Source: Ectobacillus funiculus (GTDB taxonomy: Bacteria > Bacillota > Bacilli > Bacillales > Bacillaceae_G). Taken from it: a DNA stretch of 64,000 nucleotides. Below are positions 24,577 to 33,203 of the stretch, piece by piece (position 1 is the stretch's first letter; each line of letters opens with the position of its first letter). The notes beneath the pieces are model-generated. The model worked only from the letters and a program-made list of their open reading frames with translations, did no database searches and was not told the DNA's origin. The stretch lies in the NCBI RefSeq assembly GCF_042429435.1, contig NZ_JBHMAF010000004.1; one strand, written 5' to 3'. The translations under genes were made by a program, and so were the position numbers.

Positions 24577-26220
24577 ATGCTTGAGGACAAACAAGAAATG
24601 ATTGCCCTTTTAACGGGTGTTAAATCTTCAAAGCGTAATTACTATACGGAATTGAAAGAAACAGTTGGTCAGCTTCGTAAAAAAAATATGCAGCTCGAAA
24701 TTATTAGCGAAGTGATGAAAAGCATGAAGGTTGATATGTCGCCAGAGGAAATTTTGCAAAATGTCATTGAGAAGCTTCGGGCGCTGATTCAATTTGAACG
24801 CTTTGGTCTGCTGCTGCTGCATGATTCACAGCTTATTTTAACTAATGTTTATCCGAAGGACAGCTATACATTGGAAGTTGGAACTCCGATTCCGCATGAA
24901 AACTCCTTATATTGGTCTGCATTAAACAAGAGACAAACTATTTTTCAGGATTTAATTGAGGAGCAAGCCTCTTTTTATGAGAAGCCGCACTTACTTGAGC
25001 TAGGGATTAGCACAGTGTTAATACTTCCGATTTATAGTAAAAAGAAAAGGATCGGTATTTTAAGCATCGGCTGCCGTGGTAGCTCAGACTGGGGAATAGA
25101 TGATCTTGCGTTTTTAGAGCAGCTAACTGATCATCTCGCCGTGAGTATCGAAAATGCCCAGTTATACAATGAGGTGCTTCGGGGCAAGCAGCAATGGGAG
25201 GACACGTTTAAAGCAGTGAATGATATGATTATCGTATTTGATGAAGAACTGCGAGTGCTGCAATGTAATGACGCTGTGAGGGAGTTTTTTCAGATGGAAG
25301 GCGGTTTGGATGTGCCGATGTTACACGAGATGCACAAGGAGCTCTTGAGAGAAACCTTTCTGTCCAAAAAGCCTGGATATATAGAAGTCTATTTTCCGAA
25401 TGGATCCATTTGTGAGATGTATACATATCCGGTTCAGAATAATGAGCAGCAGGTCTATGGCGTTATTGCATATATCAAGGATGTGACAGAAAAACGAAAA
25501 GTTGAATTACAGCTGCAGCACTCCGGAAAGCTGGCAGCAATCGGGGAGATGGCAGCAGGCATTGCACACGAGCTAAATAGTCCGTTAACAGCTATTCTTG
25601 GAAATGCCCAGCTGCTGCTTCGAAGTACAGCGGAGCAGAATGCATCTTTTACCCTTTTAAAGGATATTCATAGCTGCGGAAGCCGCTGTAAAACGATCAT
25701 TAAAAGCTTGCTCACCTTTTCTCGGCAGGATGAGTATCTATTTTCTCCATGCTCTTTGAATGAAGCGATAGGACAGGTGCTTCATTTATTGCAGGGGCAG
25801 CTAAAGCAGCAAAGAATCACGATCACGCAACTATTGGAGCCATCTCTGCCCCTTGTTGAAGCCAGCCAGTCGCAAATTGAACAAGTTATTATCAACTTGC
25901 TGTTAAATGCCAGAGATGCGATTGAAGAGAAGAGCTATGAAAGGGGAGAGATTGTAGTTCGGACGTTTTGGGAGCAGGACTGTGCTTGTATTTCAATCAG
26001 TGACAACGGAATTGGGATTGAAGAGAATAGGCTGTCACAAATTTTTCATCCTTTTTATACTACAAAAGGAGTTGGAAAAGGAACAGGTCTCGGCTTATCA
26101 GTTAGTATTGGTATTGCAAAGGCGCACGGTGGAGCAATTGAGGTACATAGCCGTGTGTATGAGGGTAGCACGTTTACGCTGCGATTGCCTCTCCAGTTTG
26201 TACATCATACGGAGGTGTGA
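24577..26220 (+). CDS. GAF-PAS sensor histidine kinase (NtrB type)
   Basis: 547 aa, soluble. A short coiled coil (20-45), a GAF domain (about 50-195: PEEILQNVIEKLRALIQFERFG ... LSIGCRG), a PAS domain (about 205-310: FKAVNDMIIVFDEEL), HisKA (phospho-His in GIAHELNSPLTAI) and HATPase_c (NLLLNARDAIEE, DNGIGI, KGTGLGLS). The cytoplasmic GAF/PAS sensors suggest a small-molecule or redox cue, perhaps an alcohol or aldehyde (inference). AGGAGGAAG precedes the ATG. It sits directly between the dehydrogenase and the sigma-54 activator. Confidence 0.92.
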   Translation: MLEDKQEMIALLTGVKSSKRNYYTELKETVGQLRKKNMQLEIISEVMKSMKVDMSPEEILQNVIEKLRALIQFERFGLLLLHDSQLILTNVYPKDSYTLEVGTPIPHENSLYWSALNKRQTIFQDLIEEQASFYEKPHLLELGISTVLILPIYSKKKRIGILSIGCRGSSDWGIDDLAFLEQLTDHLAVSIENAQLYNEVLRGKQQWEDTFKAVNDMIIVFDEELRVLQCNDAVREFFQMEGGLDVPMLHEMHKELLRETFLSKKPGYIEVYFPNGSICEMYTYPVQNNEQQVYGVIAYIKDVTEKRKVELQLQHSGKLAAIGEMAAGIAHELNSPLTAILGNAQLLLRSTAEQNASFTLLKDIHSCGSRCKTIIKSLLTFSRQDEYLFSPCSLNEAIGQVLHLLQGQLKQQRITITQLLEPSLPLVEASQSQIEQVIINLLLNARDAIEEKSYERGEIVVRTFWEQDCACISISDNGIGIEENRLSQIFHPFYTTKGVGKGTGLGLSVSIGIAKAHGGAIEVHSRVYEGSTFTLRLPLQFVHHTEV

Positions 26221-26223
26221 CTG

Positions 26224-27687
26224 TTGATTCGGATTTTAATTGTGGATGATGAAAAGGAAATAGGAACCTTTCTTTCTCATTTATTTATGTCGAAAGGATA
26301 TCGTGTCACAGTAGTAAACAGCGGCAAGGACTTCTATTATCTTGATCTCAAAAAACAGCGCTTTCATATCGCTTTACTGGATCTCAAGCTCCCTGATGCA
26401 AACGGTCTGTCCTTATTAGAATATTTGAAACAGCAGCAGCCGGCATGTAAAGCTGTAATTATGACAGGCTACAGCACGATTCAAACAGCTGTTGATGCTA
26501 TGAAACTGGGGGCAAGCAATTATTTGGAGAAACCGTTTGATGATATAGATATATTAGAGCAGCAAATAGATGAACTGCTTGCCGGAGGAGATGAATCTGT
26601 TAATCAGTATTTACAGGAGGCAGCAGTAAGAAGCGGTCTTGTAATTGGGAAGAGTGAGAAAATGAAGCAGCTGCTTCAAACTGTTTACAAGGTAGCGCAA
26701 AAGCCGGTAAATATTTTAATAGAAGGGGAGACTGGCACGGGCAAAGAGGTACTGGCTCACTTTATTCATGAAGCGAGTCCGCGCACCAAGGAAGCGTTTA
26801 TTGGCGTGAACTGCGGGGCCATTTCCGAGTCGCTTCTCGAAAGCGAGCTGTTTGGTCATGAGAAGGGGGCCTTTACTGGGGCGGCGCAGCAGCGAAAAGG
26901 CCTGTTTGAGCTTACGAGTAAAGGCACGTTATTCCTGGATGAGGTGGCAGAGGCTTCCCACCTAATTCAAGTGAAGCTGCTGCGCGTATTAGAGACGCGC
27001 GAGTTTATGCGTGTCGGCGGTACAGCGGTGCTGCGTACAAATGCTAGAGTAATTGCTGCCTCCAATGAAAACTTACAGGAAGCTGTTCGAAAGAAAACCT
27101 TTCGCGAGGATTTATTTTATAGATTGAATGTCGTTCATGTAAAAATTCCGCCCCTTCGAGAGCGGCAAGAGGATATTCCATTGTTGATGCAGCATATGCT
27201 AGAGCGGTATGGAAGCGGAAATATATCATTTAGTAAGGGTGCGATCAGACGTTTACAGGAGTATCACTGGCCAGGAAATATTCGGGAACTTGCCAATTTT
27301 GTCGCGAGAACGATTGCGCTCCTTGATTCTGATCAGACCGTTATCACAGAGGCGGATTTACCACTTTGGGATACAGAGGGGGCTTCTATACGTATGCCGT
27401 CCGCTCTGGAATCAGATGATACGGGCCAACAAAATCATGAGCTCGAGGAGTATTTACGTACATGGAGTCAGAGTGTTTTAACAACATTTGAGAAAAAAGA
27501 TGATGTTCATCTTGAGGATGTGCTTGCACAGGTCAAGCAGCTGGAATCCCAAATTGGGAAAGCTTTTATTCTTAAGGCGCTGCAAAATACGCTTGGAAAT
27601 CGGAGTGAAGCAGCAAAACGCTTGCAAATCACAATGCGAAAGCTTCGTTATTTGTTGAATGAAAAAAAGGGGGACACTGGGACATAA
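26224..27687 (+). CDS. sigma-54-dependent response regulator (NtrC family)
   Basis: 487 aa. Receiver with DDE near 9 and phosphoacceptor Asp53 (LLDLKLPDANG); AAA+ domain with Walker A GETGTGKEVLAHF, the sigma-54 contact loop GAFTGA (KGAFTGAAQQRKG) and Walker B GTLFLDEV; C-terminal Fis-type helix-turn-helix (GNRSEAAKRLQITMRKLRYLL). TTG start at 26224 with GGAGGTGTG upstream, three bases after the kinase stop. The intact GAFTGA loop means it activates sigma-54 promoters. Two such promoters lie just downstream, reading from the reverse strand, at the Zn-ADH and aldehyde dehydrogenase genes. Confidence 0.95.
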   Translation: MIRILIVDDEKEIGTFLSHLFMSKGYRVTVVNSGKDFYYLDLKKQRFHIALLDLKLPDANGLSLLEYLKQQQPACKAVIMTGYSTIQTAVDAMKLGASNYLEKPFDDIDILEQQIDELLAGGDESVNQYLQEAAVRSGLVIGKSEKMKQLLQTVYKVAQKPVNILIEGETGTGKEVLAHFIHEASPRTKEAFIGVNCGAISESLLESELFGHEKGAFTGAAQQRKGLFELTSKGTLFLDEVAEASHLIQVKLLRVLETREFMRVGGTAVLRTNARVIAASNENLQEAVRKKTFREDLFYRLNVVHVKIPPLRERQEDIPLLMQHMLERYGSGNISFSKGAIRRLQEYHWPGNIRELANFVARTIALLDSDQTVITEADLPLWDTEGASIRMPSALESDDTGQQNHELEEYLRTWSQSVLTTFEKKDDVHLEDVLAQVKQLESQIGKAFILKALQNTLGNRSEAAKRLQITMRKLRYLLNEKKGDTGT

Positions 27688-27798
27688 GAAGAACCAGACA
27701 CAGTTTGATCTTTCTCATCCTAAAGCAATGCGAGTATTATTTGCATCAGGAGTCAGACTGGATTTGCTGAATCAGGCCCCTTGCTAATCTGATACAAG

Positions 27799-27820
27799 AC
27801 CCCCGTTTTTACACGGGGGC
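27799..27820. terminator. hairpin between converging activator and Zn-ADH genes
   Basis: ACCCCCGT and ACGGGGGC arms around a T-rich loop. No strong T-tract on either side. Confidence 0.45.
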
Positions 27821-27865
27821 AAGAGTATTTTGTGTGCAGAGTGAGGATACGACTGTAGACAAATT

Positions 27866-28897
27866 TTAAGCCATCGTTAAAACAATGCGACCATTAATTT
27901 GTCCTTTTTCCATACGCTGAAATACTTCATTAATGTTATCGAGCGGCTGTACTTCAATATTTGTACGAACTTTGCCTTGTGCTGCAAAGGCAAGGGATTC
28001 CTGTAAATCCTTTCTCGTTCCGACGATGGAGCCTTTTACCGTTACGCCATTTAAGACAGTATCGAAAATTGGGATTGGCAGTTCAGCGTTTGGAAGACCA
28101 ACAACAACGAGAGTGCCGCCGCGTTTCACGGAGCGGTAGGCTTGTTCAAAAGCCCGTTTTGTTACAGCGACGCTGATAGCGGATTGGACACCGCCAACAC
28201 GTTCATAAATTTCTTGGACAGGATCTACCTTTAAGCCGTTAATTGTAATATCTGCACCTAGCTTTGTGGCTAGTTCAAGCTTGTCGTCTTGAATATCAAC
28301 AGCAATTACGTTAAAGCCCATCGCTTTTGCATATTGTAAGGCAACGTGTCCGAGACCGCCGATTCCGTAAATCGCAACCCAATCACCAGGCTGCGCTTCG
28401 GATACCTTTAATGCTTTATACGTTGTTACACCAGCGCAGAAAATGGGAGAAACTTCTTCAAAGCTGAGACCATTTGGGATTTTAACGATGTAATTGGCAG
28501 GAGCTTTACAATACTCAGCATAGCCGCCATCCACGGAGTAGCCGGCATTCAATTGGTGCGGACATAATGTTTCGCGTCCAGTTAAGCAATATTCGCATTC
28601 ACCGCAAGCGGAGTACAGCCAAGGAATGCCAACTGCATCCCCCTTTTTAATGGAGGTTACGCCAGGACCTACTTCTTCTACAATCCCGACACCTTCATGT
28701 CCTGGAATTAACGGAAGCTTTGGCTTTATTGGCCAATCGCCATGTGCGGCATGAAGGTCTGTATGGCAGACGCCGCAAGCTTTAATTTTGACAAGCACTT
28801 CACCGTAGCCGATTTCAGGAATCGGTACTTCTTTAATTTCAAGCTGCTGTTTAAACTCATTTATAATGGCCGCCTTCATCATTCTATTTGTATTCAT
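27866..28897 (-). CDS. zinc-dependent alcohol dehydrogenase (AdhA/AdhP type)
   Basis: 343 aa, standard MDR length. Catalytic zinc ligands in ACGVCHTDLHAAHGDWP and PGHEGVGIVEEVG; the four structural-zinc Cys in SACGECEYCLTGRETLCPHQ; a third catalytic Cys in SPIFCAGVTTY; and the NAD site GIGGLGHVALQYAK near 176. It oxidises primary alcohols such as ethanol or reduces the aldehydes. The start is ATG 28897, with GGGGGAG 8 bases upstream; a TTG at 28903 is too close to that site. Driven by a sigma-54 promoter at 28945-28959. Confidence 0.93.
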   Translation of the reverse strand: MNTNRMMKAAIINEFKQQLEIKEVPIPEIGYGEVLVKIKACGVCHTDLHAAHGDWPIKPKLPLIPGHEGVGIVEEVGPGVTSIKKGDAVGIPWLYSACGECEYCLTGRETLCPHQLNAGYSVDGGYAEYCKAPANYIVKIPNGLSFEEVSPIFCAGVTTYKALKVSEAQPGDWVAIYGIGGLGHVALQYAKAMGFNVIAVDIQDDKLELATKLGADITINGLKVDPVQEIYERVGGVQSAISVAVTKRAFEQAYRSVKRGGTLVVVGLPNAELPIPIFDTVLNGVTVKGSIVGTRKDLQESLAFAAQGKVRTNIEVQPLDNINEVFQRMEKGQINGRIVLTMA

Positions 28898-28944
28898 TTT
28901 CAAATCTCCCCCTTGTTTATTTTCATATTACATCTTTTATAGAA

Positions 28945-28959
28945 GCAAAAGCTGTGCCA
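28945..28959 (-). promoter_or_regulatory. sigma-54 promoter of the Zn-alcohol dehydrogenase gene
   Basis: On the minus strand TGGCACAGCTTTTGC, matching TGGCACRN4TTGC. GG and GC are separated by exactly 10 bases, the invariant spacing of -24/-12 promoters. It lies about 50 bases before the start codon. Confidence 0.9.
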
Positions 28960-28988
28960 ACTTTTTAGCTGTGTAGGGGTGCACAAAA

Positions 28989-29002
28989 TGAAAGCGTTTG
29001 CC
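28989..29002. promoter_or_regulatory. cre-like CcpA site
   Basis: TGAAAGCGTTTGCC fits the Bacillus cre consensus at all but the last position. It overlaps the first activator palindrome. Confidence 0.4.
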
Positions 29003-29058
29003 GAAAAATTGGCAATTTGTGCCGAAAAAACGGCGCGAATTGGACGATTTATCGGCAC
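28998..29058. promoter_or_regulatory. three phased palindromes, probable enhancer sites of the sigma-54 activator
   Basis: Site 1 TTGCCGAAAAATTGGCAA (28998-29015), site 2 GTGCCGAAAAAACGGCGC (29019-29036), site 3 centred on CGATTTATCG (29045-29054, flanked by GGA and GCAC). Centres lie 21 and 22 bases apart, two helical turns, and about 75-115 bases upstream of the predicted start of transcription. The shared half-site is TGCCGA. Confidence 0.7.
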
Positions 29059-29159
29059 ATTTATATAAAAAATGACAGGAGACAATCCTGCCATTTGCAA
29101 AAAAGTAAATTTATGAAGAATCATTTCCTCCAGGGATAAATCGTGTCGATTCCGCTTTT

Positions 29160-29516
29160 CTAGAGCTGCTGTAGTTCTTGGGCGGTAAATACGCGCGATC
29201 GTGTTAAAAATCGTTTTTCTTCTGGTCCTTCGAGTGAGAACATTCCTCCTCTGCCATCCACTACATCAATAATAAGCTGTGTATGTTTCCAGTACTCATA
29301 TTGTGCATGGGCAATATAAAATGGGCAGCCCCCAATATAACCGAGTAATTTATCGTGATCTCCGATTAAAAGATCACCTGCTGGATAACACATTGGCGAG
29401 CTTCCGTCACAGCAGCCGCCTGATTGATGAAAGAGAAGAGGACCGTGCTTACTTTGTAAATATTGAATAAGCGAAAGTGCTGCATCGGTTGCGGTAACTC
29501 GCTGTATTGTTTCCAT
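29160..29516 (-). CDS. DUF779 protein
   Basis: 118 aa, soluble. The Cys cluster SGGCCDGSSPMCYPAGD near 35-50 is characteristic of DUF779 and probably binds a metal. DUF779 genes commonly follow acetaldehyde-type aldehyde dehydrogenases, as here; a role as accessory factor is inference. AGGAGG lies 8 bases before the ATG at 29516. It is about 60 bases downstream of the aldehyde dehydrogenase, with a hairpin in between. Confidence 0.87.
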   Translation of the reverse strand: METIQRVTATDAALSLIQYLQSKHGPLLFHQSGGCCDGSSPMCYPAGDLLIGDHDKLLGYIGGCPFYIAHAQYEYWKHTQLIIDVVDGRGGMFSLEGPEEKRFLTRSRVFTAQELQQL

Positions 29517-29536
29517 AGTGTACACCTCCTAATATG

Positions 29537-29576
29537 AAAGCTTCCGCTGCGAGAGGCAAGCGGAAGCTTTTGTTTT
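29537..29576. terminator. hairpin between aldehyde dehydrogenase and DUF779 genes
   Basis: AAGCTTCCGCT pairs with AGCGGAAGCTT. The T-tract follows on the plus strand only, so on the transcribed minus strand it more likely acts as a weak attenuator or a 3'-end stabiliser. Confidence 0.45.
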
Positions 29577-31115
29577 TTAGAAGAAGCCTAATTTTTTCGG
29601 GCTGTAGCTCACAAGCATATTTTTCGTTTGTTGATAGTGACTGAGCATCATTTTATGTGTTTCACGGCCGATACCTGACATTTTGTATCCGCCGAATGCC
29701 GCGTGGGCAGGGTAGGAGTGGTAGCAGTTCGTCCAAACGCGTCCTGCCTCAATCGCTCTGCCGAAGCGGTATGCCTTGTTGATATCGCGTGTCCAAACGC
29801 CTGCACCTAAGCCGTAAAGCGTATCATTGGCGATTTGGAGCGCTTCCTCCGGTGTTTTAAATGTTGTAACAGAAACAACTGGACCAAAGATTTCTTCCTG
29901 GAAAATGCGCATTTTATTGTGACCCCTAAATACGGTTGGTTTTACATAATAGCCGTTCTCTAAGTCACCATCTAATACGTTGCGCCCGCCTCCAGCTAGA
30001 AGCTCGGCACCTTCTTGCTTACCAATATCAATATAGGAAAGGATTTTTTCAAGCTGCTCAGCGGAGGCTTGTGCACCAATCATTGTGTCAGGGTCAAGCG
30101 GGTTGCCTTGCTTAATCGCATTTACGCGTTGCAGGGCCCGCTCCATAAAGCGGTCATAGACGGACTCTTGGATGAGCGCACGCGAAGGGCACGTGCAAAC
30201 CTCACCTTGGTTCAATGCAAATAATACGAATCCTTCGATTGCTTTATCAAAGAAATCATCATCTGCATCAAGCACATCCTCAAAGAAAATATTTGGCGAT
30301 TTTCCGCCTAGTTCAAGCGTAACAGGGATCAGGTTTTGCGAGGCATACTGCATGATAAGACGACCTGTTGTTGTTTCTCCTGTAAACGCGATTTTGGCGA
30401 TGCGATTGCTTGAAGCAAGCGGCTTACCGGCTTCAAGACCGAAACCATTTACAACATTCAGGACACCGTCTGGAAGTAAATCAGCAATAAGATCTACCAA
30501 TACCATAATGCTGACAGGTGTCTGCTCTGCTGGCTTTAACACAACGCAATTTCCAGCCGCGAGAGCAGGAGCAAGCTTCCACGTTGCCATAAGAAGCGGG
30601 AAGTTCCAAGGAATAATTTGACCCACAACGCCGAGAGGTTCATGAAAATGATACGCAACAGTATCTTGGTCAACCTCACCAATCGTACCCTCTTGTCCGC
30701 GGATGCAGCCTGCAAAATAACGGAAATGATCAATTGCTAGCGGAAGATCGGCATTGAGAGTTTCACGAACTGGTTTTCCGTTATCCCATGTTTCTGCCAC
30801 GGCCAGCATTTCTAAATTTTGCTCCATGCGATCCGCAATTTTATTTAAAATGTTTGCACGATCTGCAACTGACATTTTGCCCCATTTGTCTTTTGCGGCA
30901 TGAGCGGCGTCAAGTGCCAGCTCTATATCCTCAGCCTGTGAACGTGCTACCTGACAAAACACTCGCCCAGTAACAGGGGATATTGCATCAAAGTATTGTC
31001 CATCAACTGGAGCTGTCCATTTCCCTCCGATAAAATTGTCGTATCGGCTTTTAAATGAAATTTTTGCACCCTGTTCACCTGGTACTGCGTAGATCATTTT
31101 TGTTGCGTAAGCCAT
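29577..31115 (-). CDS. NAD-dependent aldehyde dehydrogenase
   Basis: 512 aa. Motifs: PWNFPLLMATWKLAPALAAGN (NAD site), FTGETTTGRLIM, VTLELGGKSPNIFFED with the catalytic Glu, and LNQGEVCTCPSRALI with the catalytic Cys. The double Cys in VCTCPSR is typical of acetaldehyde/ExaC-type enzymes. It oxidises aldehydes to acids, completing the alcohol pathway. The start is ATG 31115 with AGGGGGA 7 bases upstream. Driven by a sigma-54 promoter at 31157-31171 and followed by DUF779. Confidence 0.92.
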   Translation of the reverse strand: MAYATKMIYAVPGEQGAKISFKSRYDNFIGGKWTAPVDGQYFDAISPVTGRVFCQVARSQAEDIELALDAAHAAKDKWGKMSVADRANILNKIADRMEQNLEMLAVAETWDNGKPVRETLNADLPLAIDHFRYFAGCIRGQEGTIGEVDQDTVAYHFHEPLGVVGQIIPWNFPLLMATWKLAPALAAGNCVVLKPAEQTPVSIMVLVDLIADLLPDGVLNVVNGFGLEAGKPLASSNRIAKIAFTGETTTGRLIMQYASQNLIPVTLELGGKSPNIFFEDVLDADDDFFDKAIEGFVLFALNQGEVCTCPSRALIQESVYDRFMERALQRVNAIKQGNPLDPDTMIGAQASAEQLEKILSYIDIGKQEGAELLAGGGRNVLDGDLENGYYVKPTVFRGHNKMRIFQEEIFGPVVSVTTFKTPEEALQIANDTLYGLGAGVWTRDINKAYRFGRAIEAGRVWTNCYHSYPAHAAFGGYKMSGIGRETHKMMLSHYQQTKNMLVSYSPKKLGFF

Positions 31116-31156
31116 CCTCATTCCCCCTATTCTCACTATATTCACCTTTTATACAT

Positions 31157-31171
31157 GCAAGTTGTGTGCCA
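31157..31171 (-). promoter_or_regulatory. sigma-54 promoter of the aldehyde dehydrogenase operon
   Basis: Minus strand TGGCACACAACTTGC, again a full -24/-12 match with 10 bases between GG and GC. It is about 42 bases before the start codon. No TGCCGA palindromes are seen upstream; a repeated AGGACACT (31189, 31226) is the only repeated word. Confidence 0.9.
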
Positions 31172-31360
31172 AAATTGAGAGGACACTGCTGCTTTGAAAT
31201 ATGTGGGAGCTCACATCGTTCTCGATAGCGAACAAGGACACTTTGCAGGATAAACATAATAGACAGCGAAGAGTAGTATAAAGCTTGTCATAGGTGAGCA
31301 AATTAGGAAAAAAATACCCATCTATGCTACAATACAGATAGTAAAGGGCAGGTGATAGGT

Positions 31361-31717
31361 ATGACAGTAACATTTTATTCTTATCCGAAATGCGGAACAT
31401 GCCAAAAGGCAAAAAAATGGCTTGAAGGGCATGATATTTCCTACAACATGATACATATTGTAGAAAATCCGCCGTCTAAGGAAGAGGTGCGCAAGCTGCA
31501 TCAGGCAAGCGATCTTGATTTGAAGAAACTGTTCAATACGAGCGGTATGAAGTATCGCGAGCTTGGCTTAAAGGATACATTGAAGACGGCAAGTGAAGAG
31601 GAAATGCTAGATCTGCTTGCATCCGATGGCATGCTGCTTAAGCGTCCTATTGTGACAAATGGCAGCAAGGTGACAGTTGGCTTTAATGAAGAGCAGTTTG
31701 AGAGAGAATGGCTGTAA
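31361..31717 (+). CDS. yusI: ArsC/Spx-family protein YusI
   Basis: 118 aa, the same length as YusI. Thioredoxin-like ArsC fold: TFYSYPKCGTCQKAKKWL with a CxxC at the N terminus and LLKRPIVTNGSKVTVGF near 93 with the conserved RP. Family members are arsenate reductase-like or redox regulators; the exact role of YusI is unknown. Start at ATG 31361 after GGGCAGGTG. It precedes gcvH as in B. subtilis. Confidence 0.88.
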   Translation: MTVTFYSYPKCGTCQKAKKWLEGHDISYNMIHIVENPPSKEEVRKLHQASDLDLKKLFNTSGMKYRELGLKDTLKTASEEEMLDLLASDGMLLKRPIVTNGSKVTVGFNEEQFEREWL

Positions 31718-31766
31718 TGCCAACTGGGCATTTACATAATTGATACAAAGTATGGAGGGGACAAAA

Positions 31767-32150
31767 ATGAACATTCCTAAAGAGTTGCGTTATTCTGAAG
31801 AGCACGAATGGGTGAAAGTAGACGGGAGCCGTGTAATCGTCGGTATTACTGAGTTTGCGCAGCATGAGCTTGGTGATATTGTATTTGTGGAGCTTCCGGA
31901 GGTTGGTGCTGCATTAAAGGCGAATGAGCCGTTTGGTAGCGTAGAGTCCGTGAAAACAGTTTCTGAACTTTATGCGCCTGTGAGCGGTAAAGTTGTGGAA
32001 GTAAATGAAAAGCTAAATGATAGCCCTGAGCTTGTGAATGAGTCTCCGTACGAAGGTGCGTGGATGGTAGTTGTTGAGCTTGCGGATGCAGCTGAGCTTG
32101 ATAGCTTATTAACTGCTGAGCAATATGAGAAAATGACAAATCAAGGGTGA
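31767..32150 (+). CDS. gcvH: glycine cleavage system H protein
   Basis: 127 aa, normal for GcvH. Lipoyl domain with the lipoylated Lys in GSVESVKTVSELYAPVSG near 63 and the C-terminal PYEGAWMVVVEL. It carries the aminomethyl group in glycine cleavage and, in bacilli, also relays lipoyl or octanoyl groups to the E2 enzymes; lipA lies in the same window. TGGAGGGG lies 6 bases before the ATG. Confidence 0.96.
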   Translation: MNIPKELRYSEEHEWVKVDGSRVIVGITEFAQHELGDIVFVELPEVGAALKANEPFGSVESVKTVSELYAPVSGKVVEVNEKLNDSPELVNESPYEGAWMVVVELADAAELDSLLTAEQYEKMTNQG

Positions 32151-32156
32151 AGAATG

Positions 32157-32190
32157 AGGAGACGGACAAACCGTCTCCTTCTTGCTTTTT
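32157..32190 (+). terminator. terminator of gcvH
   Basis: AGGAGACGG (32157-32165) pairs with CCGTCTCCT (32171-32179), then T5. Element A11 begins at the tail. Confidence 0.85.
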
Positions 32191-32321
32191 ACACTTTAAA
32201 AAAATATAAATTTTCCAACGAGAAGCTAACTCGACATATCGGGACATTTTAGGAATAAAGTGTAAGTGCAACTACGTCTCTGTCTGCGCCTGCCGGTTTG
32301 CCAATCGACGAGTTTTCTTTA
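32188..32321 (+). repeat. interspersed element family A, copy A11
   Basis: TTTA at both boundaries. Arms ACACTTTAA/AAAGTGTAAG pair. Ends GCCAATCGACGAGTTTTCTTTA. Confidence 0.9.
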
Positions 32322-32439
32322 GCAAAATTGACAATATTTGCGTATGGTCAGTTTCGATAAAACAGGAAACAAGACGAAAAGAAAGAATATACTATATATT
32401 AAGGTTGTATCATAGTCTACATTAGTCGGGTGATGCACA

Positions 32440-32784
32440 ATGATGGAAATGGAAAAAGTGATAATTGTTGAGGGAAGATCTGATAAGAAGAAAATTGCAA
32501 ATCTTATTAAAGAGCCTGTAGAAATCGTATGCACAAATGGAACGATCAGTTCATCTAAAATGGACGAATTTGTTGACAAGCTCTATGATAAAGAGGTGTA
32601 CATACTGGTTGATGCAGATGAAGCAGGCGAGAAGCTTCGCAGGCAATTCAAGCGTGAATTCCCGCATGCTGAACATTTGTATATTGACCGTACGTACCGG
32701 GAAGTAGCGACAGCACCAGTGCAGCACCTTGCAAGCGTGTTGCTTGGAGCAGATATAGACGTGTATGCAGAATTTTTAAAGTAA
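32440..32784 (+). CDS. yusF: toprim-domain protein YusF
   Basis: 114 aa. Toprim fold: VIIVEGRSDKKKIANL (catalytic Glu region) near 6 and VYILVDADEAGEKLRRQFK near 50 with the DxD motif. It resembles the small primase/RNase M5-like YusF of bacilli; the nucleic-acid substrate is unknown. GGGTGATG precedes the ATG. First of three closely spaced genes. Confidence 0.85.
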   Translation: MMEMEKVIIVEGRSDKKKIANLIKEPVEIVCTNGTISSSKMDEFVDKLYDKEVYILVDADEAGEKLRRQFKREFPHAEHLYIDRTYREVATAPVQHLASVLLGADIDVYAEFLK

Positions 32785-32795
32785 GGATGACGTGA

Positions 32796-33116
32796 ATGAT
32801 TGAATGGACAGGGGAAGATGTGGAAAGCAACATTCAAGAAGAAGAAGCAACAGTTCTTTATGTGCAGACGCCCATGTGTGGAACGTGCCAGCTTGCGAAG
32901 AGGATGTTAACAGTTGTAGAGGCGGCGCTTGAGCTTACAGTCGGTACGGTCAATCTCAATTATGCTCCTTATTTGGCGGAGCGATATGAGATTGAAAGTG
33001 TGCCGTGCCTGCTTGTTTTCAAGCGCGGCATTGTTGCGAAACGAATGTACGCGTTTCAGTCAGTAGACTTTATTTATAATGAATTGCAAAAACTCGACAT
33101 ATTTCCTAAGAAGTAA
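32796..33116 (+). CDS. yusE: thioredoxin-like protein YusE
   Basis: 106 aa. Thioredoxin fold with the active-site CxxC in TPMCGTCQLAKRML near 30-40 and the cis-Pro loop ESVPCLLVFKRG near 72. Presumably a cytoplasmic thiol-disulfide protein of unknown partner. It starts 11 bases after yusF, with AAGGATGACG upstream, and keeps the B. subtilis order. Confidence 0.87.
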   Translation: MIEWTGEDVESNIQEEEATVLYVQTPMCGTCQLAKRMLTVVEAALELTVGTVNLNYAPYLAERYEIESVPCLLVFKRGIVAKRMYAFQSVDFIYNELQKLDIFPKK

Positions 33117-33203
33117 GAAGAAAATGTCGAGCTATTATTAAAGGGTTGCTCTGTGAATAAATGGAAAATATATACAACACCTTATTCACGAGGAGTGATG
33201 GAA

